From contig JADHVS010000292.1 in the NCBI GenBank assembly GCA_016783865.1, positions 1 to 5,293 on the forward strand: a DNA stretch of 5,293 bases. Reading direction: 5' to 3'. Under the pieces are notes generated by a model that saw nothing but the letters and a program-made list of their open reading frames with translations, searched no databases and was not told the DNA's origin. Positions 1-5,255 of this stretch are shown here, piece after piece. The stretch comes from Bacteroidales bacterium (GTDB lineage Bacteria > Bacteroidota > Bacteroidia > Bacteroidales > SM23-62). Position 1 is the first letter of the stretch; each line of letters starts with the position of its first letter. The position numbers and the translations under genes were made by a program.

Positions 1-441
1 GGGGGTGCCATGATCCTGATTTTCAAGCCATTCAAAGTTGGCGATGTAATCGAAGCACAGGGTCACACTGGCAAGATCAAGGAGATACTGATTTTCAATA
101 CCATCATGCTGACTGGTGATAACAAGACTATCATAATTCCCAACGGAAGATTGGCTACCGGGTCCATGACCAATTATTCCACCGAACCGCAGCGCAGGGT
201 TGATATGACATTTGGCATTGGTTACGGAGATGATAGTGAGAAGGCTAAAGAAGTCCTGACTAAACTCATTGAAGCCGACGAACGGATATTAAAAGAACCT
301 GAACCTTTTGTAGCCTTATCTGAACTGGCCGACAGCTCTGTTAATTTTGTTGTCCGTGTGTGGGCTCTGTCAGAAAACTACTGGGGCATTTATTTTGACA
401 TGCAGGAAAAGGTCTACCAGCATTTGCGAAGGAAGGATTGA
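1..441 (+). CDS. MscS-family mechanosensitive ion channel, 3' part (5' end outside window)
   Basis: This is the C-terminal part of a small-conductance mechanosensitive channel of the inner membrane, which opens under membrane tension during hypo-osmotic shock. The frame is open from base 1 (G-G-A-M...), so the gene starts upstream and the ATG at 10 is internal. The first residues match the end of the pore-lining helix, then FKPFKVGDVIE and a beta domain with the typical IIIPNG segment (about residues 44-49 of the visible part), then the mixed alpha/beta cytoplasmic domain with SSVNFVVRVW. E. coli MscS aligns by eye over the whole stretch. The frame stops at 439-441 (TGA), earlier than family members do; the missing tail is found in another frame immediately downstream. 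It is probably a host gene next to the tRNA rather than island cargo. The family is confident; the exact paralogue is not assigned. Confidence 0.9.
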   Translation, partial: GGAMILIFKPFKVGDVIEAQGHTGKIKEILIFNTIMLTGDNKTIIIPNGRLATGSMTNYSTEPQRRVDMTFGIGYGDDSEKAKEVLTKLIEADERILKEPEPFVALSELADSSVNFVVRVWALSENYWGIYFDMQEKVYQHLRRKD

Positions 442-488
442 ACATTCCGTTCCCACAGATGGATGTACATCTTCACCAGCAAAAATAA
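429..488 (+). pseudogene. Out-of-frame C-terminal tail of the MscS gene (frameshift)
   Basis: Read in the frame of base 435, this stretch encodes KEGLNIPFPQMDVHLHQQK followed by TAA at 486-488. MscS proteins end this way: E. coli MscS has GISFPYPQMDVNF at the same place. Adding one A to the short A run near 429-430 would join this tail directly to the upstream frame (…HLR-KEGLN…). The simplest reading is a single-base deletion, real or a sequencing/assembly error. The downstream frame is otherwise intact, so the lesion is recent or artefactual. Confidence 0.8.
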
Positions 489-501
489 ATTCATTTTTTA
501 G

Positions 502-509
502 TATCTTTG
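502..509 (+). promoter_or_regulatory. -7 promoter box of the tRNA-Cys gene
   Basis: TATCTTTG followed by C matches the Bacteroidota -7 consensus TAnnTTTG exactly and ends 14 bases before the tRNA. The expected start of transcription is a few bases upstream of the tRNA. I see no clear TTTG -33 box at the usual distance, which would fall in the end of the mscS gene. Confidence 0.6.
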
Positions 510-523
510 CATTCCTGTTGACT

Positions 524-594
524 GGTCGGTTTGCCGAGTGGCTAGGCGCTGGTCTGCAAAACCAGTTACAGCGGTTCGACTCCGCTACCGACCT
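524..594 (+). tRNA. tRNA-Cys (anticodon GCA)
   Basis: The cloverleaf folds cleanly. The acceptor arms GGTCGGT (524-530) and ACCGACC (587-593) pair fully and are followed by discriminator T594, which is the usual U73 of tRNA-Cys. The D arm lies around GCC...GGC. The anticodon stem is CTGGT/ACCAG (549-553/561-565) with loop CTGCAAA, giving anticodon GCA at 556-558. The T arm is AGCGG-TTCGACT-CCGCT. CCA is not encoded, so it must be added after transcription. The 3' end from 581 on is the segment duplicated twice downstream, so this gene is the apparent attachment target of the island. Confidence 0.97.
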
Positions 595-595
595 C
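581..595 (+). repeat. tRNA-Cys 3'-end repeat, copy 1 (candidate att site)
   Basis: TCCGCTACCGACCTC covers the 3' T-stem strand and 3' acceptor strand of the tRNA gene plus one base. The same 15 bases recur at 752-766, and a 14/15 match occurs at 4342-4356. Tyrosine integrases commonly recombine in exactly this part of tRNA genes and leave such direct repeats. Confidence 0.75.
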
Positions 596-598
596 CCC

Positions 599-714
599 AA
601 AATCCCCTGCCGCGAAGCGACTGGGGATTTGCTTTTTTAACCGAGCCAAGCTTGCTTGAGCGAAGGGTAAAAAGCAAATAACCAACACTGCCAAAGGCAG
701 TGGCAGGGGATTTT
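599..714. repeat. 116-bp nested inverted repeat downstream of tRNA-Cys
   Basis: The outer arms are a perfect 13-base inverted repeat, AAAATCCCCTGCC (599-611) and GGCAGGGGATTTT (702-714). Inside is a second pair, ATTTGCTTTTT (627-637) with AAAAAGCAAAT (669-679), around the palindrome CAAGCTTG (647-654). A separate perfect 7-bp hairpin, CACTGCC-AAA-GGCAGTG (686-702), sits at the right end. No ORF is present. It could be a small non-autonomous palindromic repeat inserted behind the tRNA, or an elaborated terminator. Confidence 0.7.
600..638 (+). terminator. Rho-independent terminator of tRNA-Cys
   Basis: The stem AAATCCCC/GGGGATTT (600-607/623-630) has an inner CGC-GAA-GCG hairpin and is followed within two bases by a run of six T (633-638). 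It starts six bases after the tRNA. It overlaps the left arm of the larger palindrome, so the two folds compete. Confidence 0.65.
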
Positions 715-751
715 GTGGAAGGGACACCCAAAACCGGATCAATGAAATTAA

Positions 752-766
752 TCCGCTACCGACCTC
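752..766 (+). repeat. tRNA-Cys 3'-end repeat, copy 2 (candidate att site)
   Basis: This is an exact 15-base copy of 581-595, starting 171 bases downstream, with no tRNA body attached; the sequence before it (CGGAT...ATCCG, 735-755) is not a T arm. Together with copy 3 the match extends to 17 positions (752-768 and 4342-4358, one mismatch), which marks it as the left boundary of the 3.59-kb gene module. Confidence 0.7.
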
Positions 767-814
767 AATAAAAAGCTAACGCACTGTTTTATAGGTCGTT
801 AGCTTTATTGTTTT
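766..814. terminator. Bidirectional terminator after att copy 2 and after abiEii
   Basis: AAAGCTAACG (772-781) pairs with CGTTAGCTTT (797-806) across a 15-base loop, and flanking CAATA/TATTG bases extend the stem imperfectly. On the plus strand it is followed by TATTGTTTT. On the minus strand the stem runs into TTTTTATTG. It ends the minus-strand abiE operon, which stops at 835, and lies right behind the tRNA-end copy. It may be a tRNA terminator carried along with that copy. Confidence 0.65.
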
Positions 815-834
815 GGGGCAATTTGGAGAACAAG

Positions 835-1623
835 TCAAAGATTTGAAAATAATTCTTCATTAAGAAATTCAAATGCCTCCATAGGTCTGTAGATTTCTCC
901 GGTTCGCAAGAGAGCATTTGTATCATTAAGAAATTCTATATCTGATAACTTCTCAGTAAGATTTTTAATGAATTGTTTTTTGGTGGGCACTTTTACTCCA
1001 TTAAAGTCCATATAGGATGAATAACAGGAAAGAATTATACCGGGATCAGGTTTCAAAATGGCTAAAGCTTGATACAAATCAAATAGATCTCTGCCTTTCT
1101 TCCTCTGGTACAATGCCCGAAATTTTGTTCCCAGTAATTCCTCCAGGTTGTATGTTTGAATTTGGGCTGATCCTTTGAACCAACTTGTGTCAACCGAGAA
1201 GTCACTTTCTTTGTATCCAAGTATTGAGAAATGTTCCCTGCAATTGATCTCCACCTTCAATCTCAAAGGCACGGGAGGAGTAGATTCTGAATCAAACCTG
1301 AAGATCAAAGTATTGTTGTTTGACTTCTGTTTGACCTTGGGATCCCCAAGGAAGGATAGCACCTTCCTCAGACTTTCAATAATGCTTTTAATTGGACCTG
1401 GTTTTTTCTGGACCAGGTCAATATCTTCTGAATACCTGGCATGGGATGTGAGGTAGAGTTTATGCAAAGCTGTTCCACCTCTAAATGCAAGATGTTCAGA
1501 CAGGTAAGCATCTGAGAAGATTTCAACTAGCGATCTGCAGATTACGAGATCTTGTTCAACTTGCTCACTACTAATCCAAGGAGCAGTATCAGACCACTCA
1601 ATAATATCATTTGATGGTATCAT
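835..1623 (-). CDS. abiEii: AbiEii-type nucleotidyltransferase toxin
   Basis: This is the toxin of a type IV AbiE toxin-antitoxin / abortive infection pair, a cytoplasmic nucleotidyltransferase. The 262-residue protein has the family motifs: FRGGTAL (47-53) followed by YSEDIDL with catalytic-type aspartates D67 and D69; KVEIN (123-127), supplying the third acidic residue E125; and GTKFRALYQRKKGRDLFDLY (165-184), with K167, R178 and D182. Length and motif order suggest an intact enzyme. Known relatives transfer nucleotides, and mycobacterial MenT enzymes modify the tRNA 3' end; the substrate here is unknown. Its ATG (1623) overlaps the TGA of the upstream antitoxin gene by four bases (ATGA), which implies translational coupling. 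It is followed by a bidirectional hairpin terminator. The family is confident; phage defence activity is inferred from the family. Confidence 0.92.
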   Translation of the reverse strand: MIPSNDIIEWSDTAPWISSEQVEQDLVICRSLVEIFSDAYLSEHLAFRGGTALHKLYLTSHARYSEDIDLVQKKPGPIKSIIESLRKVLSFLGDPKVKQKSNNNTLIFRFDSESTPPVPLRLKVEINCREHFSILGYKESDFSVDTSWFKGSAQIQTYNLEELLGTKFRALYQRKKGRDLFDLYQALAILKPDPGIILSCYSSYMDFNGVKVPTKKQFIKNLTEKLSDIEFLNDTNALLRTGEIYRPMEAFEFLNEELFSNL

Positions 1624-2438
1624 TCGTCTATCTCAATTTCAATGTTTTTTGCTACTCTCCACCTGTTCTCGGACGATGATCCATTAAAAGGAACAGACTG
1701 TCTTAATGGGATTCTTTGAAATTTGGAGCCATATTTCATTGACCGCTTATATAGTGAATCAGCAAGCAATTGATTGTTTAGTTCATATTCAAGCAAGTAA
1801 CCTAGTCTTTGAATAGCGGTTGTAGTTGAAGATGCAAAAAGATCCTGCGAAAAGGACTCGGGGCTAATTTCCTCCATTAATTCATTTACTACAGTAGCCA
1901 CACGGGATAATCCTCCAGATCGATTCTGGTATTGTACTAAATCAATGGCAGTTAAAACTTCCGATGAAATTTTTACATAGCCAGATTGAGTTTTTCTCTC
2001 CTTTAATAGTTTAGCAGGCAGGGTACGTTTGCTGATGTAATTTATTTTTATTCCTTTCTTGGCTGTTGACCTCATGACAGGATATCCCGTAATCACAAAG
2101 AACTCCTGGGGTGCCTGGTGAGCAGCACCAAAAAGTGCTGCTGCACTAATGGTACCTACGTAGTACGGTCTATTTAAAAACTTCATGAGATCATCAATAA
2201 ACTGGATAGGAGGTATTATACCCCTGAGAGCATACTCTGAAGATATGATTAAATAGAATCCTTTATGGATTGAAACAATCTTCCCTTTTTTCGAGAGCCG
2301 GAGTAATGCACTTTTTATTGCAGCCTCCGAGATCTCTGGATTCTCTTCTGCAAGATGATCTAATGAAAAAGAGATCCTCCCCCTTTGTTCAAGGTTTTCA
2401 ATCCAAGTTCTTACCGTTATGTTAAGTCCATCAGTCAT
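1620..2438 (-). CDS. abiEi: AbiEi-type antitoxin / transcriptional repressor
   Basis: This is the antitoxin partner of the downstream AbiEii toxin, 272 residues. The N-terminal ~65 residues form a winged helix-turn-helix (TWIENLEQRGRISFSLDHLA, a second helix around AAIKSALLRLSKKGKI, then HKGFYLI), the usual AbiEi start. The central part, PYYVGTISAAALFGAAHQ (91-108) and QEFFVIT, is the typical AbiEi core, followed by the ISSEVLTAIDLVQY region and a basic C-terminal domain (KYGSKFQRIPL). Known AbiEi proteins bind inverted repeats in their own promoter and repress the operon, and they counteract the toxin without stable binding. ATG 2438 has only a weak AGG upstream (minus-strand CAGGTATA). The gene lies first in a two-gene operon with a four-base overlap, and a good promoter flanked by an inverted repeat lies directly upstream. 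Confidence 0.9.
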   Translation of the reverse strand: MTDGLNITVRTWIENLEQRGRISFSLDHLAEENPEISEAAIKSALLRLSKKGKIVSIHKGFYLIISSEYALRGIIPPIQFIDDLMKFLNRPYYVGTISAAALFGAAHQAPQEFFVITGYPVMRSTAKKGIKINYISKRTLPAKLLKERKTQSGYVKISSEVLTAIDLVQYQNRSGGLSRVATVVNELMEEISPESFSQDLFASSTTTAIQRLGYLLEYELNNQLLADSLYKRSMKYGSKFQRIPLRQSVPFNGSSSENRWRVAKNIEIEIDE

Positions 2439-2444
2439 TATACC

Positions 2445-2501
2445 TGATAAATATTTTGCGAAAGGTACTGAAAAACGACACTTAATGCAAAATAAATATC
2501 A
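2445..2501. promoter_or_regulatory. Candidate AbiEi operator: inverted repeat bracketing the abiE promoter
   Basis: TGATAAATATTTTGC (2445-2459) and GCAAAATAAATATCA (2487-2501) are inverted copies matching at 13 of 15 positions, with centres 42 bases apart, about four helical turns. The right arm covers the -33 box and the left arm abuts the -7 box. That is where a repressor such as AbiEi would have to bind. The arms are AT-rich, so chance similarity cannot be excluded. Confidence 0.5.
2460..2491 (-). promoter_or_regulatory. Promoter of the abiE operon
   Basis: On the minus strand TTTG (2488-2491) is followed, after exactly 20 bases, by TACCTTTC (2460-2467). This is a 7/8 match to the Bacteroidota -33/-7 consensus (TTTG, TAnnTTTG). 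The predicted transcript start lies about 10-20 bases before the abiEi ATG at 2438. Confidence 0.6.
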
Positions 2502-2518
2502 AAAATAGATCAGAAGAA

Positions 2519-3019
2519 ATGATCATCAGAGCAACTAAGAAGCTATTGAATGCCTCGGGTATAATGCATGTAAAGAATCTGATTCATTCAGATTCTCCAT
2601 TTCCAGGAGAATGATGTGCGGGATTGTTTTCGACACGAAGACAAGGGAAGATGTTGATTCATTTCCTTCACAGTTCAACAAAGCTATCAAAACTGTGTCC
2701 CGGTAAATCATTGAACAGGGCTCTCCCGGTATTTCCTGAAAGATTAGAACAGCTTCTTAGAAGGCTAGGATATTCAAGACTTATTTTCCAGTTTCAAGTG
2801 CAAACAAAACCTGAGATCTTCGCCACCAGCAGCCGAAGTATGCTTGCACATATGAACCAGATGAAATATAACATTGAAAACCATTTAGCACTTGCAGAGA
2901 AATTGGAGGATATCAATTATTGCGATATTGAAGACATACTCAGTGACACGCTTTTATCATCAATAGAACCTGGAAAATTTGAGAAGCCAACAGATCCTGC
3001 TAGTTTTTTGGATTCTTAA
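2519..3019 (+). pseudogene. DUF6933-like small protein gene with an in-frame TGA at codon 32
   Basis: From ATG 2519 one frame runs to the TAA at 3017-3019 (166 codons), interrupted only by TGA at 2612-2614. The first 31 residues (MIIRATKKLLNASGI...) and the long remainder (GKMLIHFLHSSTKLS, PGKSLNRALPVFPERLEQLL, SRSMLAHMNQMKYNIENHL) together resemble the conserved hypothetical family DUF6933 as I recall it. Family members carry a Trp-containing W-x-A segment where this gene has TGA-TGT-GCG, so TGG to TGA is the simplest explanation. The 131-codon part after the stop could only start at a TTG (2624) inside the fold, which is unlikely to be a true start. A stem-loop (2624-2644) follows the stop. 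The gene is divergent from abiE, with 80 bases between starts, and convergent with fic. Its function is unknown. Confidence 0.65.
2624..2644 (+). other. 9-bp stem-loop nine bases after the in-frame TGA
   Basis: TTGTTTTCG (2624-2632) pairs with CGAAGACAA (2636-2644) around the loop ACA, with one G-U pair. It lies within the coding frame just downstream of the TGA at 2612-2614. The spacing resembles that of recoding hairpins, but the loop lacks recognisable bacterial SECIS features, so it may be coincidental. Confidence 0.4.
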
Positions 3020-3056
3020 TATACTTGTTAGTCATTCTTCAATTAGTGATTATAGG

Positions 3057-4163
3057 TTAAAGAGCAGGAAGGTTCAGAAGGTAGTTTGTGCTTCTTCCAC
3101 CTTCACCTGAATCCGATAAGATTCCTTTTTCTATCAAATCTTGAATATCTCTACGGGCAGTATCTCTATGTACTTTCGTCATCTTCGCCCATTTGGATGA
3201 ATGCAACTTACCAACAAAGTCACCTTGAAGTTTATTGATCATTTTGACTTGTCTCTCATTGAGTTGGGTGGTTTTATGCAATTCCCAGAACTTTGCCTTT
3301 ATCAATATTTTCGATAATGTTTCATCGGTTGCTTCAAGTGCCTCAGTTAAGCGTTCAAAGTACCACACGAGCCATTGGCTTACGTCCATACTTCCCTTTT
3401 GTGTCGACTCCAATACATCATAATACCCCTTTTTGGACTTCATGAGCTGAGCCGACATACTATAGAATCTTTGGTTGGTTCTGTCTGCTCTGGCCAATTG
3501 AGAATCTGCAATGGCTCTGGCAATTCTTCCATTCCCATCATCGAACGGGTGAATACTTACGAACCACAAATGGGCTATAGCTGATTTAACTACGGGCTCC
3601 ATAATTTTATCCGTATTGAACCACTCTAGAAACTGATTCATCATCTCTTCTAATCGTGGAGCTTCAGGAGCGGTGTAATGTACCTTTTCTCTCCCCATTG
3701 GACCTGATACAACTTGCATTGGACCGTGTTCATCACCCCTCCATTCACCTACTGTGATCTTATGCATCCCACTTCTTCCGGTGGGGAATAGGGCAGCATG
3801 CCATCCACACATACGATCCTTAGTTAGAGGGCCCATATATTTCTGAGTTGCATCCAACATCATATCTACTACCCCTTCTACATTACGACTTGCATTTGGT
3901 AATCCTGATATTTCCATCCCTAACCTTCGAGCCACTGACGACCTTACTTCCTCCGGGTTCAATAACTCTCCTTCAATTTCACTTGACTTAACAATGTCTT
4001 CGGTTAATGTCTCAAGTACAGCTTCTTCCCTAAGTTCGAACCCTATGCTTTCCATTCTACCTATTAACCTTCCCTGTAGATCACGCACCTTACTCACGTA
4101 TGGGAGTAGTGTGTTGTTATCCCATTTAAAGTTTGGCCAATCTTTGCTATGATGTAAATACAT
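3057..4163 (-). CDS. Fic family protein (class II, DUF4172-like N-terminus, C-terminal winged helix)
   Basis: Fic enzymes transfer AMP, or sometimes another nucleotide-derived group, to hydroxyl side chains of target proteins. Counting from ATG 4163 the protein has 368 residues. The N-terminal helical region (DWPNFKWDNNTLLPYVSKV) resembles DUF4172. S60-SEI-E64-G65 matches the inhibitory helix motif [S/T]xxxE[G/N] placed before the Fic core, which defines class II Fic proteins that auto-inhibit ATP binding. The flap TVGEWRG (137-143) precedes the catalytic motif HPFDDGNGRIAR (205-216), complete with His205 and Arg213/Arg216. Residues ~304-362 form a winged helix (HRDTARRDIQDLIEKGIL). I chose ATG 4163 because AAAAGGAGT (4168-4176, minus strand) sits at ideal spacing; an ATG at 4190 would add nine residues without such a site. 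The gene is monocistronic, with repeated motifs in its leader. The target is unknown. Confidence 0.92.
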   Translation of the reverse strand: MYLHHSKDWPNFKWDNNTLLPYVSKVRDLQGRLIGRMESIGFELREEAVLETLTEDIVKSSEIEGELLNPEEVRSSVARRLGMEISGLPNASRNVEGVVDMMLDATQKYMGPLTKDRMCGWHAALFPTGRSGMHKITVGEWRGDEHGPMQVVSGPMGREKVHYTAPEAPRLEEMMNQFLEWFNTDKIMEPVVKSAIAHLWFVSIHPFDDGNGRIARAIADSQLARADRTNQRFYSMSAQLMKSKKGYYDVLESTQKGSMDVSQWLVWYFERLTEALEATDETLSKILIKAKFWELHKTTQLNERQVKMINKLQGDFVGKLHSSKWAKMTKVHRDTARRDIQDLIEKGILSDSGEGGRSTNYLLNLPAL

Positions 4164-4167
4164 TATT

Positions 4168-4176
4168 ACTCCTTTT
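4168..4176 (-). promoter_or_regulatory. Strong Shine-Dalgarno site deciding the fic start
   Basis: On the minus strand AAAAGGAGT ends four bases before ATG 4163. Bacteroidota genes often lack such a strong site, so it is good evidence for 4163 over the upstream ATG at 4190. Confidence 0.8.
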
Positions 4177-4274
4177 AAATGCCGTAACATATGCTGCGAA
4201 TATAAGACATATTTGCCGTATTACAAAATATATGCCGCAATTATTACGTCAAATGGAACATTTAATTGCCGTAT
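4177..4274 (-). repeat. Four-copy AWWTGCCGYAW repeat array upstream of fic (candidate operator)
   Basis: Four 11-base copies lie at 4177-4187, 4211-4221, 4230-4240 and 4264-4274 (plus-strand AAATGCCGTAA, ATTTGCCGTAT, ATATGCCGCAA, AATTGCCGTAT), with start spacings of 34, 19 and 34 bases. Weaker relatives occur at 4189 (9/11) and around 4288 (ACCGTAA). The array covers the leader and the presumed promoter of fic. Direct repeats with symmetrical spacing suggest a regulator binding site, possibly for the winged helix of Fic itself (inference). Confidence 0.55.
4224..4253 (-). promoter_or_regulatory. Possible fic promoter
   Basis: On the minus strand TTTG (4250-4253) and TATATTTTG (4224-4232) resemble the Bacteroidota -33 and -7 boxes, but the spacing (17) is short and the -7 box has one extra base. 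One repeat copy falls between the boxes and another just downstream, as expected for repression. Weak on its own. Confidence 0.3.
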
Positions 4275-4341
4275 TGACCTGAAAAGGACCGTAAGTGGCA
4301 ATTCACTTCCACTTTTAATTAAGAAAGACAGTTAATTACTC

Positions 4342-4356
4342 TCCGCTACCCACCTC
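4342..4356 (+). repeat. tRNA-Cys 3'-end repeat, copy 3 (candidate att site)
   Basis: TCCGCTACCCACCTC matches the tRNA 3' end at 14 of 15 bases (G to C at 4351) and shares two more bases (AA) with copy 2. It lies 3,590 bases from copy 2 and closes the module that holds abiE, the DUF6933-like gene and fic. The following 68 bases (4357-4424) contain no gene; AACAA...TTGTT there gives only a weak hairpin. Confidence 0.65.
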
Positions 4357-4424
4357 AACAATTCATCTAATTCTTTTATATGCAATGAGTTAGTTGTTTG
4401 ATTCCAGGGCAGATATCAATAACT

Positions 4425-5159
4425 TCAACTGTCGGCGGAAATCAGATATTTTTTAAAGACTGCTGATAAATCTTCTATAACTGTTTCGATATCAGGCAAG
4501 GATGAGGTCTGCAGCTGGTACCCCAGACTTTGTTCCCAGGAACGATTAAGGATATCTATGCTCCTTTCATTTATAAGCTGATCAATCCCATTGAAAGTGT
4601 ACCCCTTAAAGATCATTTTATTTTTCAGTGCATAGCAAATATCTTTCCAATCGGTGTCTTTTATATATTTCCTGAGTGCATATATATCATAAAAATCCCG
4701 TGGTGCTGTGTAAGATCTCTGCACAAGGGAGCGTATCTTTTCAGCCATTACTTCTTTTATTGTATAGCAAGGAATCTTTGTGTCGCCAATGGAGTCTGCA
4801 TCAGAGTACGGATGTTTTATAAGAAGATACTCAGTCTCAAATTCCAACAGTTCAAAAAGAGTAATTTCCACCTTGATACTTGTGAGCCATCGTTCAGGTG
4901 CAGGTGGTGCCTGATTTTTCCCATGATTAGCTCCCCAATATCGGATCTTCGCCTGGTAACCAGCAAGTTTGTTGTTAAAAGTCAATGCTTTCAACTCATC
5001 CAGATACATTAATATACCGGAGCTATGATATACAATCTCTATTACTTTATTTACTTGTCCACGGGTTAGTTGATAATCCGGATCTGTTGAAGTAAAATCC
5101 AGATCCTCCGAGAAACGATAATCGGGGAACCTGCACTTGCGAAGACATGTTCCACCTTT
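4425..5159 (-). pseudogene. N-terminally truncated second AbiEii-type nucleotidyltransferase
   Basis: The open frame covers 244 residues and begins KGGTCLRK directly after a TAA at 5160-5162. This is the start of the nucleotidyltransferase motif, followed by RFSEDLDFT with D19 and D21. Further on are KVEIT (96-100) with E98, and EVMAEKIRSLVQRSYTAPRDFYDIY (136-160) with K141, R154 and D158. All catalytic motifs remain, but the ~40-50 residues that normally precede KGGT are missing and no start codon exists before the motif. The ATG at 5009 would remove the active site. Sequence and motif details differ clearly from the AbiEii at 835-1623, so it is not a recent duplicate. No intact antitoxin partner is in the window. 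It is probably inactive unless the break is an assembly artefact. Confidence 0.8.
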
Positions 5160-5253
5160 TTATGTATAGTTTAACGTTATGTACTATACCAAGACGTTAA
5201 GTCTTGATACAGTGAGCGATAATGCCACCTAATCTTATTATTACTATACATAA
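5160..5253. repeat. Inverted-repeat-rich segment at the break of the second abiEii
   Basis: Outer arms TTATGTATAGT (5160-5170) and ACTATACATAA (5243-5253) are a perfect 11-base inverted pair enclosing 72 bases. Nested within are GTATAGT/ACTATAC (5164-5170/5183-5189), TTAACGT/ACGTTAA (5171-5177/5194-5200) and a CAAGAC-GTTAA-GTCTTG hairpin (5190-5206). No ORF is present. It starts exactly where the AbiEii homology ends, so it may be an inserted small palindromic element or a regulatory region brought in by a rearrangement. I see no target-site duplication. Confidence 0.5.
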
Positions 5254-5255
5254 TA

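Noticed and set aside
347..640. Plus-strand and minus-strand ORFs running across the mscS end and the tRNA (347-640, 370-600)
   Set aside because: They overlap mscS and a well-formed tRNA gene, have no family resemblance and no ribosome binding site; the homology-bearing tail of mscS ends at 488.
1175..1456. Plus-strand ORF inside abiEii
   Set aside because: It is a shadow of the AbiEii toxin coding frame.
2612..2644. Selenocysteine codon with SECIS element in the DUF6933-like gene
   Set aside because: The TGA stands where the family appears to have Trp and the ACA loop lacks typical bacterial SECIS features; nonsense mutation is simpler. Kept only as a point to exclude.
3235..3584. Short plus-strand ORFs inside fic (3235-3423, 3375-3584)
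   Set aside because: They are antisense to the Fic catalytic domain and have no independent support.
4177..4274. CRISPR array or plasmid iterons in the repeated region upstream of fic
   Set aside because: Units are only 11 bases with spacing of 34/19/34 and no cas or rep gene nearby; an operator array fits better.
4357..4405. Terminator after the truncated AbiEii
   Set aside because: AACAA/TTGTT arms pair only weakly with many mismatches between; not strong enough to list as a feature.
4530..5012. Plus-strand ORF of 160 codons opposite the second AbiEii
   Set aside because: It is antisense to a frame with clear nucleotidyltransferase motifs, is rich in Phe/Ile/Cys as expected of a shadow, and has no recognisable domain.
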